Program-made: the position numbers and the translations under genes | Assembly (NCBI GenBank): GCA_963716525.1 | Contig: OY970315.1 | Span: 868,001-932,000 of the forward strand | Length of the DNA stretch: 64,000 bases | Direction of reading: 5' to 3' | From: JBBREP01 sp963716525 | Lineage (GTDB): Bacteria > Actinomycetota > Acidimicrobiia > IMCC26256 > PALSA-610 | The notes under the pieces: model-generated | Told to the model about the DNA's origin: nothing | Database searches by the model: none | The model's input: only the letters and a program-made list of their open reading frames with translations | Part shown: in pieces, positions 16,406 to 24,850 of the stretch | How positions within the stretch are numbered: position 1 is the first letter of the stretch | Layout of the letters: each line of letters starts with the position of its first letter

Positions 16406-17531
16406 ATGCCCCTCGATGTTGACGCGCTCGAGCGCGTGGTACGTGAGGTGGTCGCGCCGAACGCGACCTCAGTCGACCGCGACGGCCGGTTCCCGACCGA
16501 GGCGCTCACCGCGCTGCGGGAGAGTGGTCTGCTCGGGCTGACGGTCGGCACCGATCAGCAAGGCGGCGGCGGCTCGCTGGCCGACGCCGCCACCGTCGTG
16601 GAACGACTCGCCGCGGCCTGCGGTTCGACCGCGATGATCGTGTTGATGCACTACGCGGCCACCGCCGTGATCGAGGCGCACGGTCCCGCCCCGATACGGG
16701 CCGCGATCGGGCGCGGCGCGCACGTCAGCACACTCGCGTTCTCCGAGGCCGGGTCACGCAGCCACTTCTGGGCACCGTGCGGCAGCGCCACGCCAGCCGG
16801 CGACTCCGTGCGGCTCGACGCGCGCGAAGAGCTGGGTGACGAGCGCCGACGCGGCCGACAGTTACGTGTGGTCGAGCCGGCCCCTCGCCGCCGACGGTCC
16901 GATGACGCTCTGGCTCGTGCCGGCGGACGCCGCGGGGCTCGACGTCGGCGGGTCGTTCGACGGGCTCGGGCTACGCGGCAACGGCTCCGTGCCCGTGCGC
17001 GCCGAGGCGGTACACGTCGACCGCACCGCCCAGCTCGGCGACGACGGCAAGGGACTCGACGTCGCGCTCGAGATCGCGCTCCCGTGGTTCCTCGTGCTCA
17101 CCACCGCGTTCTCCCTCGGCCTGATGGAAGCCGTGACCACCGACACGCTGGACCATGTCAACGGCACGCGACTCGAACATCTCGGCACGACGCTCGCGGG
17201 CCAACCACTCGTACGCGCGGATGTCGCCCGCATGCGGCTCACGACCGACACGACACGAGCTTTTCTCGCCGACACGCTCTCCGCGCTCGCTGACGGTCGC
17301 GCCGACGCGGTGCTGCGCGTGCTCGAGTGCAAGGCGCTCGCGGCTGAGGCGGCGATCGACGTCACCGACAGAGCGATGAAGGTGTGCGGCGGTGCGGCGT
17401 TCCGGAAGGAACTCGGCGTGGAACGACGCTTCCGCGACGCGCGTGCCGCTCGGGTGATGGCTCCGACAACCGACGCGCTGCTCGACTTCGTCGCGCGTGC
17501 GATCAGCGGCATGCCGCTGTTGGACGCATGA
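16406..17531 (+). CDS. Acyl-CoA dehydrogenase-family flavoenzyme, frameshifted
   Basis: About 375 residues restored, with the N-terminal helical domain (LTALRESGLLGLTVG), the middle beta domain (STLAFSEAGSRSHFW) and the C-terminal helical domain (VCGGAAFRKELGVERRFRDARAARVMAP). The frame shifts at 16828-16833: DAREELGDE should read DARKSWVTSADAA if one G is dropped from GCGCGCGAAGAGC. Dehydrogenases and the related SfnB/DszC-type monooxygenases share this fold; no clear catalytic Glu was located. The ATG has AAGGAGA upstream. It is followed, with ATGA overlaps, by a micro-ORF, a PhnD-like protein and a diiron protein, which suggests something other than beta-oxidation. Confidence 0.78.
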
Positions 17532-17614
17532 GCCCCTCGGGGCGCGAGTGGCGGCCGGCGGGCCGCCCGATTGCGCACGCGGTCGCGGCCGCCGACGAGC
17601 GGGGGTGGGCATGA
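17528..17614 (+). CDS. 28-codon ORF coupled at both ends
   Basis: Its ATG overlaps the dehydrogenase stop (ATGA), and its stop overlaps the ATG of the PhnD-like gene (ATGA again). The peptide is basic and Ala-rich (SGREWRPAGRPIAHAVAAAD). It matches nothing known. It may be a real micropeptide, a device for translational coupling, or the end of a longer protein cut by another indel. Confidence 0.35.
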   Translation: MSPSGREWRPAGRPIAHAVAAADERGWA

Positions 17615-18483
17615 GCACCGCGACGGGGGACCGTGCGCTGCTGCTCGGCGCGGTCGCCTACGACCCGAAGGTCACCACGATCTGGGAAGGTTTCCGCCGC
17701 TGGTTCCGGGCGCAGGACCTCGAGTTCGACTTCGTCCTGTACTCGAACTACGAGCGCCAGGTCGACGACCTGCTCGCGCGGCGCATCAACGTCGCGTGGA
17801 ACTCGCCACTCGCGTGGGTGCGCGCGCGCCGGGCTGCCGCGGCTGCTGGCATCGGGGTGTCCGCACCCATCATGCGCGACAGCGACCGCGACCTGACCTC
17901 GATCGTCGTAGTCCGCGACGGAGGTCCGGTAGAGCAGACGAGCGACCTGCGCGGCAGGGTGGTCGCGACCGGTGCCGTCGATTCGCCGCAGGGCACGCTG
18001 CTGCCGCTCGACCGGCTGCGCGCCGACGGACTCGAACCGGGAACCGACTTCAGCGTCCGTCGCTTCGACATCGGCGTGGGGCTGCACGGCGATCACGTGG
18101 GCGGCGAACGCGACGCGGCACGAGCCCTGGCACGCGGCGAGGTGGACGCGGCCTGCATGCTGGCCGCGAACCACCTGCTGTTCGTCCGCGAGGGGACACT
18201 GCCCGTGGGGACGACCCGGGTGATCGCCGAGACCGTGCCGTTCGACCACTGCAACATGACCGTCGCCGACCACACCGACGCCGACCTCGTCGGCCGGTTC
18301 ACCAAGCTGTTGCTCTCGATGGACTACGGCGACGACGAGGTCCGGCCGTTGCTCGACCTCGAGGGTTTGCGCCAATGGCTGCCGGGGCGATTGGAGCAGT
18401 ACGAGCCGCTCGAACGGGCCGTCGACCACGCACGCTTCTACGACGCCGATGGACACATCACCGCTTCCGACTATCGACCTTGA
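17611..18483 (+). CDS. PhnD-like substrate-binding protein without signal peptide
   Basis: 290 residues. LLGAVAYDPKVTTIWEGFRRWF, FDFVLYSNYERQVDDLLARRINVAWNSPLAW, the DLRGRVVATGAVDSPQGTLLP hinge and the AACMLAANHLLF segment follow the PhnD/periplasmic-binding type 2 fold used for phosphonates, sulfonates and nitrate. There is no signal peptide or lipobox, so it is probably cytoplasmic and acts as a ligand sensor or carrier rather than an ABC receptor; no permease or ATPase is nearby. The ATG is coupled to the micro-ORF, and the 3' end overlaps the next gene by 35 bp. Confidence 0.72.
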   Translation: MSTATGDRALLLGAVAYDPKVTTIWEGFRRWFRAQDLEFDFVLYSNYERQVDDLLARRINVAWNSPLAWVRARRAAAAAGIGVSAPIMRDSDRDLTSIVVVRDGGPVEQTSDLRGRVVATGAVDSPQGTLLPLDRLRADGLEPGTDFSVRRFDIGVGLHGDHVGGERDAARALARGEVDAACMLAANHLLFVREGTLPVGTTRVIAETVPFDHCNMTVADHTDADLVGRFTKLLLSMDYGDDEVRPLLDLEGLRQWLPGRLEQYEPLERAVDHARFYDADGHITASDYRP

Positions 18484-19627
18484 CGACCTCGGCTTCGACC
18501 GCGGCGCGCACCTGCTCGTCGAGCGCGCCCTCAACGCGCTCGCCTCGGGGCAAGCACTGCGCGTCGTCGGATCGGATCCCAACCTCGCGCTGCACCTGAG
18601 GTCGTGGGCCAACGCGCGCGGCCACCAAGCTCAGGCCGGCGTAGTCGTCAAGGGCAGCGCCGCGCAGCAACGATGGCGCAGCGCCACACGTGCGGGTGAC
18701 GCGGCGAGCCCCGCAGATCGTGCCGAACCCACCTGGGGTCTCGCAGCCCGAGGCGCGCTCGTCGAAGGCGGCGGACCGCCGTTGGACATCGCCGACCTCG
18801 TCGAGCGGGACATGGTGTGGTGCGACGTCGCACCGCGGTTGTACGCACAGGCCCTCGCCCACCAGTGGGACCCGGAGACGGCAATCGACTGGACGGAGCC
18901 CGACACGCTGCCCACCGAGGTCGAGGACGCGGTCGTGCAGGTGATGACGTATCTCGTCGAGAACGAGCAGGCGGCGCTGGCCGTGCCCGCGCGGCACCTC
19001 GTGCGCATCCACCCGCACTACCGGGAGGTCGTCGCGTTCCTCGCGTCACAAGTGGCCGACGAGGCGCGCCACGTGGAGGTCTTCAGCCGGCGCGCGGTGC
19101 TGCACCGAGGCACGGTCGGCTCGTCCACCGCCGCGGGACGGCTGTCGCTGCAGACATTGGTCGACGAGCACGACTTCTCCGTGGCCTCGTTCCTGCTGAC
19201 CGTGCTGGGCGAGGGCACGTTCGTCGACCTCCTCTCCTTCCTCGAGCGCCATGCGCCGGACCCGGTCACCCGCAGGGTCGCGCAACTCACGCGCCAGGAC
19301 GAGGCCCGGCACGTGGCGTTCGGTCAGGCACACCTCGAGCACCGGATCGCGGTCGAACCGGCCCTGCGCGACACGTTGCGCAGGGCAGTCGAGCGCCGCC
19401 ACGACGCCTTGCGCGCGACCGCCGGTTTGAACGCCGACGTCGACGACGCTCTCGTGCTGCTCGCGGCGGGGTCGTTCACCACAGGCGCGGTCCGTGCCGG
19501 CTACGAGCGGGTGCAGGAGCTCCGCCGGGCAATGCACGACGGCCGCCGCCGCCGCCTCGTCCGCCTCGGCTTCCCGCACGACGAGGCCGACGCCCTCTCT
19601 GCGCTGCACACGCGCAACTTCATGTGA
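18449..19627 (+). CDS. Ferritin-like diiron protein with N-terminal TusA-like domain
   Basis: 392 residues. Residues ~10-70 (DRGAHLLVERALNALASGQALRV...SWANARGHQ) resemble the TusA/SirA sulfur-carrier fold, without its usual CPxP cysteine. The C-terminal ~250 residues are a ferritin-like four-helix bundle with paired metal motifs: ENEQAAL and DEARHVEVFS, then GEGTFVDLL and DEARHVAFGQ. The E...DEARH spacing is that of di-metal oxidases and oxygenases. It overlaps the PhnD-like gene by 35 bp. With the flavoenzyme it could form an oxidative pathway for a small sulfur, phosphorus or nitrogen compound; this is inference. Confidence 0.62.
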   Translation: MDTSPLPTIDLDDLGFDRGAHLLVERALNALASGQALRVVGSDPNLALHLRSWANARGHQAQAGVVVKGSAAQQRWRSATRAGDAASPADRAEPTWGLAARGALVEGGGPPLDIADLVERDMVWCDVAPRLYAQALAHQWDPETAIDWTEPDTLPTEVEDAVVQVMTYLVENEQAALAVPARHLVRIHPHYREVVAFLASQVADEARHVEVFSRRAVLHRGTVGSSTAAGRLSLQTLVDEHDFSVASFLLTVLGEGTFVDLLSFLERHAPDPVTRRVAQLTRQDEARHVAFGQAHLEHRIAVEPALRDTLRRAVERRHDALRATAGLNADVDDALVLLAAGSFTTGAVRAGYERVQELRRAMHDGRRRRLVRLGFPHDEADALSALHTRNFM

Positions 19628-19631
19628 GTCG

Positions 19632-21263
19632 TCACGCGAGCGGGTGCTTGCTGAGGTCGTGCTCGTGCTCGAGGTAGGGCAGCCCGTCGCCGCGCAGGTG
19701 CAGCGAGTCGAAATGCAGCTCGTCGACCGGCGCGGCATGGCCGACGATCGCGCCCTGAGCCGCGTCACAATTGAGGTTGATCACCGCTGCGAGCTGCTCA
19801 CGTGAGTCGACACCCTTCGCCACGATCGAAATTCCGAGCGGTCGAATCATGCCGACCACGCTGCGCACGGCGCGGGCCGACTCCACATTCGCCCCGAGCA
19901 GCTCGAGGAAGCTGCGGTCGAGCTTGACGGTGTGCGGCCGCAACGACTGGAGCTGCGGCACCGCGAGCCGGCCACAGAAGTTGTCGAGGGCGACGCGCAC
20001 GCCGCCGTCGGCCAGCTCCCGGAGGATCTCGGCGATGCTCGAGAAGTTGTGCGCGACATCGTCCTCGCTCACCTCGATGCCCACGCTCCCCGCCGCGGCC
20101 ATCGCGGAGCGCAGCGTCTCGAGGATCCAGCCCGCACCCTCGCCCTGCAGGAGCAACCGCCCCGACACCGTGACCCACGCGTGGAGCGCGTGACGCTCAC
20201 CACGCCAGGCTTCGACATCACGGGCGGCGCGCGCCAGCACGAATCGGTCGAGGACCGTGATCGTGCCGCCGGTGTCGGCGGCGTCGATGAACGCATCCGG
20301 TGTGAGCACACCGCGCGCGGGATGGTGCCAGCGCAGGCTCGCCTCGACGCACCGGAGCTCCCCGGAGCCGAGGTCGACCACCGGCCGGTACCAGAGCTGC
20401 AACTGATCGAGCTCCGTCGCGGTGTGCAGATCGCGACGGAGCTGCTGCTGCACATGGAGGCGCTCCTCGAGCGCGGCGCCGTACTGCGCGACCCGGCCCT
20501 TGCCTGCTCGTTTCGCTTCGTACATCGCGGCATCGGCGCGCGCCAGAAGCTCGGACGCCGTGACCGAAGCGCCATCGGCGACGGCAACGCCCACGCTCGC
20601 GCCGACGTTCGCGATCGTGTCGCCGATCAGGATCGGTATCTCGACACCTTCCACGATCCGAGCCGCCACGTGCTGCGCGCGCGACGGCTCGTCGAGCGAC
20701 TCCAGTAACACCACGAACTCGTCGCCGCCGAAGCGCGCGACAGTGTCGTGCGCGCGAAGGAGTCGCCGCAGGCGGTGCGCGACTTCGACGAGCACTGCAT
20801 CGCCGGCTTCGTGCCCGTGCAGGTCGTTGACGAGCTTGAAGCCGTCGAGATCGCAGAACAGCACCGCAAACGGCGTGCGCCGGCGGTCCGCGTTCGCGAC
20901 GCACGCTTCCAGTGCCGCGAGGAACTCGGTCCGGTCCTCGAGACCGGTCAGGTGGTCGCCGGTGGAGTGTGGCGCCGACTCGTCGGCGCCGATCGTCGTC
21001 GAAGCGTCACCACCTGTGCGAGCGACGAATACGAACCGCGCGAGCTCGCCGCGTGCATCGCTACACGGATGCACGTCGAACGCCCACTCGTCGCCCTTGG
21101 ATCCCTCGACCGCGCCGGCGACTGTGGCGCCAAGACCGGCGCGCAGCGCAGCCGGCAGCGGCGTGTCATGCGACCCCGCGCCGCCGTCATCGGCTAGCGC
21201 CGCAGCCGCACGCTCCCACCCCGCGGCGTTCGCGGCCTCGATCCTGCCCGCCGCGTCGGCCAC
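19632..21263 (-). CDS. PAS-GGDEF-EAL cyclic-di-GMP protein with degenerate EAL
   Basis: 543 residues from a GTG. A PAS-like N-terminus (ADAAGRIEAANAAGWE) is followed by a GGDEF domain with intact FGGDEF (~178) and CDLDGFKLVND, then an EAL domain. The EAL signature is EAS (EASLRW), the DDFG motif is DNFC, and the distal AEGVE reads AKGVD. Loss of these acidic residues predicts a cyclase with a non-catalytic, perhaps c-di-GMP-sensing, EAL. Codons upstream of 21263 stay open and PAS-like (RRGAVFVADAAG) until a stop at about 21304. The true start is therefore uncertain and the N-terminus may be clipped. Convergent with the diiron gene, 4 bp apart. Confidence 0.82.
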   Translation of the reverse strand: MADAAGRIEAANAAGWERAAAALADDGGAGSHDTPLPAALRAGLGATVAGAVEGSKGDEWAFDVHPCSDARGELARFVFVARTGGDASTTIGADESAPHSTGDHLTGLEDRTEFLAALEACVANADRRRTPFAVLFCDLDGFKLVNDLHGHEAGDAVLVEVAHRLRRLLRAHDTVARFGGDEFVVLLESLDEPSRAQHVAARIVEGVEIPILIGDTIANVGASVGVAVADGASVTASELLARADAAMYEAKRAGKGRVAQYGAALEERLHVQQQLRRDLHTATELDQLQLWYRPVVDLGSGELRCVEASLRWHHPARGVLTPDAFIDAADTGGTITVLDRFVLARAARDVEAWRGERHALHAWVTVSGRLLLQGEGAGWILETLRSAMAAAGSVGIEVSEDDVAHNFSSIAEILRELADGGVRVALDNFCGRLAVPQLQSLRPHTVKLDRSFLELLGANVESARAVRSVVGMIRPLGISIVAKGVDSREQLAAVINLNCDAAQGAIVGHAAPVDELHFDSLHLRGDGLPYLEHEHDLSKHPLA

Positions 21264-21344
21264 GAAGACCGCGCCGCGCCTTCCCTGTTCCGCCCGTTTC
21301 GCCCGTCACATCGGTCTCGATCGGCCGCTTGCGAGCGAACCGGA

Positions 21345-21382
21345 GCCCCGCCCGAGGTGATTGTGGTCGGCCCGGGCGGGGC
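21345..21382 (-). terminator. Hairpin after sulfatase gene
   Basis: GCCCCGCCCG (21345-21354) and CGGGCGGGGC (21373-21382) form a perfect 10-bp GC stem with an 18-nt loop, 28 bp past the sulfatase stop. There is no T-run, as is common for actinobacterial terminators. Confidence 0.55.
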
Positions 21383-21409
21383 ACCGATCATCGATCCCGC
21401 CGTCACGGG

Positions 21410-22871
21410 TCAGCGGGCATCGTGCAGCTCGCCGGGATGGCGCTCCTCGAGCTCGCCGGCCCATCGCTCGCGGCCAGTGGCGCGGAGCCGCTCGAGGTAG
21501 GCGGGCAGGTGCTTGCGGACGTGATACGGCCCGCCCTCGCGCCGTACGACGTCCATCGGGTCCTCGCGCGCCGCGCTGCGCGGCGAGCTGCGCCGCGGTC
21601 CACTCCTCGAGGATCAACTCCGCGCGCGCGGTCGTCGCCGGTTCGGTCGGCGCGAGGTCGGTGGTTTCGTGCGGGTCCTCGTGGACGTCGAAGAGCATCG
21701 CGTCGGGCCAGTGCGGGTGGTACCCGTCGTGCCACGTGCGCAGGTAGAGGTGGTCACCGAAGCGCACGCCGCGTTGACACGCCCACGCGCCCTGCGACAG
21801 CACGAGATGCTCACGGCCGGCAGCGCCGAGGGCGACCGGCATGCCGTCCCAGTTGCGGGGCACACGTAGGCCGGCGAGCTCGAGCACCGTCGCGGCGATG
21901 TCGAGGTGGTACTGCAGACCGTCGTGCACGCCGGCGCGAATACCGGGCCAGCGCAGCACGGCGGGGATGTGGCACGTCGTCTCGTCGGCGGCCTGGTGAT
22001 CCGCGTACACGCCGAGCTCGCCGAACATCTCGCCGTGGTCGCTGCTCACGAGAATCGCGGTCTCGTCGAGCACGCCGAGATCGTCGAGCTTGCCGGCAAG
22101 CGTGCCGAGCGCATCGTCGGCATAGCGGATCCCGACGTCGTAGCCGTCGAAGATCTGCTTGACGGCGTGCTGCGACGACGCGTCCCACGGTTGGCGCGAC
22201 GGAGGCATGCCCCACTCGTCGGGACGGAAGCCCCACGGTTCCTGCGCGGAGTGCGGTCCGGCGAGCTCCCAGTTGCGGGCACGCACCGTCTCGGTGTGCC
22301 ATGCGGGGATCGGATCCGGCGCGAACGGGTTCCCGTACTCGTCGGGCGTGTTGTAGGGAGTGTGCGGATCCCATAGCTGCACGTGGAAGAACCAGTTGTC
22401 GTCGCGCCCGCGCCGTTCCAACCAGTCGAGCGCGCCGGGCAACACTTCGTCGGCGCGCTCGCCACCGAACCCGCGCATGAGGTTCAGCGCTTCCATGAAA
22501 CCGCTGTTCCACCATGTGGCCGAGTGCCGGAACGGGAAGCTCGACAGCGACGCCGTGTGCCACCCGGCCCAGTAGAAGGCACTCGCCCACGAGTCGACCG
22601 CCCACTTCGTCATGAACTGCCGCTTGGCGCCGAGCGACCGGAGATCGGCGGCCGCACCGCCGTGGTTCACGACGCCGTTGCGGATGCCGAACGCGCCGGT
22701 GATCAACGCCGTGCGGCTCGGCAGGCACGGCACGTCAGAGGCATACACGTTCGTGAAACGCACACCGCCGGCGGCGAGCGCGTCGATGTTGGGCGAGGTG
22801 TGGCGGTGGTAGCCGTAGCAGCCGAGATGGTCGGCGCGCAGGGTGTCGATGTCGAGATACAGGAACCTCAT
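21410..22871 (-). CDS. Sulfatase (alkaline-phosphatase superfamily), frameshifted at 3' end
   Basis: About 487 residues restored. YLDIDTLRADHLGCYG (metal-binding Asp pair), DVPCLPSRTALITGAFG (C-x-P-S-R formylglycine motif; Cys matured by a formylglycine-generating enzyme), VQLWDPHTPYN and LVSSDHGEMFGELGVY define a type I sulfatase. There is no signal peptide, so it is probably cytoplasmic. The frame shifts near 21590. In the alternate frame the C-terminus reads GGPYHVRKHLPAYLERLRATG and stops at 21410. The ATG has GGAGGTGCG upstream. It follows the two-component kinase at 48 bp and may be regulated with it. Confidence 0.85.
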
Positions 22872-22919
22872 CGCACCTCCGGTGCTGCGAGCCCGATGCG
22901 CCAGTTGAACACAGGCGCG

Positions 22920-24118
22920 TCACCGGATCGGCGCCGCGTCCTGCGCCGCGACGAACGCGATCCTCGACGGCGATGCCGCCCTCGGGCCGTGCGGTCGCAT
23001 GCACCTTCGCGCCGTGGGCCTCGGCAACGGTGCGCACGATCGAGAGGCCGAGTCCGACACCGCCATCGGCAGCGACGCGCGCCCGGTCGCCGCGCTGGAA
23101 ACGGTCGAACCACGACGCAAGCTCCTGGTCGCCGATGGGACGTCCGTCGTTGACGACGCGCACCCATGCATGGCCGTCGCTCGTGCCCGACGCGACTCGT
23201 ACCGGTGTGCCCGGCGTTTGGTAACGGGCCGCGTTCTCCACGAGGTTCGCCACGAGCCGGTCGACGAGCACCGCCTCACCGGTGGTCGGCGCGGGCGCGA
23301 GCGCGGCGTCGACGTGCAGATCGGGGTGCACCGTGCGCGCGGCGGCGATCGCGCGCTCGCAGGCCTCGTCGAGCCGGCAGGGCGCGGCGTGTTGGACCGT
23401 ACCGGCCCGTGCGAGCACGAGGAGCGACTCCACGAGCCGCTGCGCGCGCCGGACGGCCTCGCGTGTTGCGCGCAGCGCGTCGACGAGCTCGACCGGGTCG
23501 GTGTCACCGCGGTCGAGGGCCACGTCGATCTCCACGGCCATGGCGGCGAGCGGTGTGCGCAGCTCGTGCGAAGCGTTGGCGACGAACTCACGTTGCGCGT
23601 CGGAGGATGCGTCGAGGCGATCGAGCATCGAGTCGATGGTGTCGGCCAGCTCGTGCAGCTCGTCGGCCGGCCCGGAAAACGCGATCCGGCGCCCCTCGCC
23701 GGTGGTCGTGACGTTGCGCGCGGTTGCGACGATCCGCTGCAGCGGCCGCAGCATGCGACCGGTCACGAACCAGGCAGCCGCGATCGACAGCACCACGAGC
23801 ACGGCCACGAGCACGGCACCCCACACCCTCACGTCGTGGATCACCTGCGTGGTGACTGCATGGCCGGCCTCGGCCCGCGCGTGCCTGCGCGGCCGAGGGA
23901 GGGAGCGGCGCACCCGGGGGCGCGTTCGCGGGCACTGTCGGTGGCGCGAACAGGCCGTGCGTGCGCGAGCGCAGGAGATGCTCGGTGACGACCGTCGTCA
24001 TGAACACCGCGACCGCACCGGTGGCCGACACGAGCGCGGCGGTCACGAGGATCCAGCGGGTTCGCAACGGGAGACCGACTCGCCCGCGCCCCACGCGCGG
24101 TGCGCCTTTACCCATCAT
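22920..24118 (-). CDS. Sensor histidine kinase, two frameshifts
   Basis: About 399 residues restored. TM1 (ILVTAALVSATGAVAVF), a short external loop, TM2 (GAVLVAVLVVLSIAAAWFV), a HAMP domain, HisKA (NASHELRTPLAAMAVEI) and an HATPase with ENAARYQTPG and GGVGLGLSIVRTVAEAHG. Frame changes occur near 23900 (SAAQAR joins RHARAEAG) and near 22970, where GTCGAGGATCGCG carries an extra G; restored, it ends IAFVAAQDAAPIR at 22920. Its ATG overlaps the response-regulator stop (ATGA). Confidence 0.83.
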
Positions 24119-24772
24119 CGGGGGATCCGGTAACCGGCACCGACGACCGTCTCGATGATCGGCGGCGGCCCGAGCTTCGCGCGCAGTCGCGACATCAGCA
24201 CGCGTACCGAGGTGGTGAACGGGTCGGCGTGCTCGTCCCACACCCGCTCGAGCAGCACCTCGGCCGACATCACGGCGCCGTCGGCACGCAACAATTCCAC
24301 GAGCAGCGCGAACTCGCGCGTCGTGAGCGCCACCGCCCGGTCGCCGCGCGTCGCGCGCCGGTGCTGGGGCTCGACGACGAGGTCGCCCACCGCGAGCGTG
24401 GCCGGTGCGGGCGCGAAGCCGCGCCGCGCGACGGCCTCGACCCGCGCCACGAGCTCGCTGAACTCGAACGGCTTGCCGAGATAGTCGTCGGCGCCGAGCC
24501 CGAGGCCGGCCACGACATCCTCGGTGGTACTCGACGCGGTGAGCATCAGGATGCGGCACGGCCGGCCGCGGCCGCGGAGCTGCGTGCACACCTCGTCGCC
24601 GGAGACCTTGGGCAGATCGCGGTCGAGGACGACGACGTCGTAGTCGACCAGATCCGCCCTGGCGAGCGCGTCCTCACCGTCGTGCACGACATCGACGGCG
24701 AAGCCACGCCCGCGTAGCCCGCGCGAGCGTTTCGGCGAACCGCTGTTCGTCGTCGACGAGCAGCAAACGCAT
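24115..24772 (-). CDS. OmpR-family response regulator, frameshifted near N-terminus
   Basis: About 219 residues. From the ATG at 24772 the frame reads MRLLLVDDEQRFAETLAR; it must then shift at 24720-24730 (GCGCGGG run) into GLRGRGFAVDVVHDG. The receiver keeps DDE, the phospho-Asp in VVLDRDLPK and the Lys in GKPFEF. The winged helix has LTTREFALLVELLR, TTSVRVLMSRLRAKLG and VVGAGYRIPR. Pairs with the kinase downstream. The next rightward-lying gene is an exported Calx-beta protein on the same strand. Confidence 0.85.
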
Positions 24773-24850
24773 CGTGCGGCACCCCCGAAAGCCCGTTGGG
24801 ACGCAGTATGCCGTACGCGCGCCGCACCGGGCACCCATCCCGGGTTTCTC

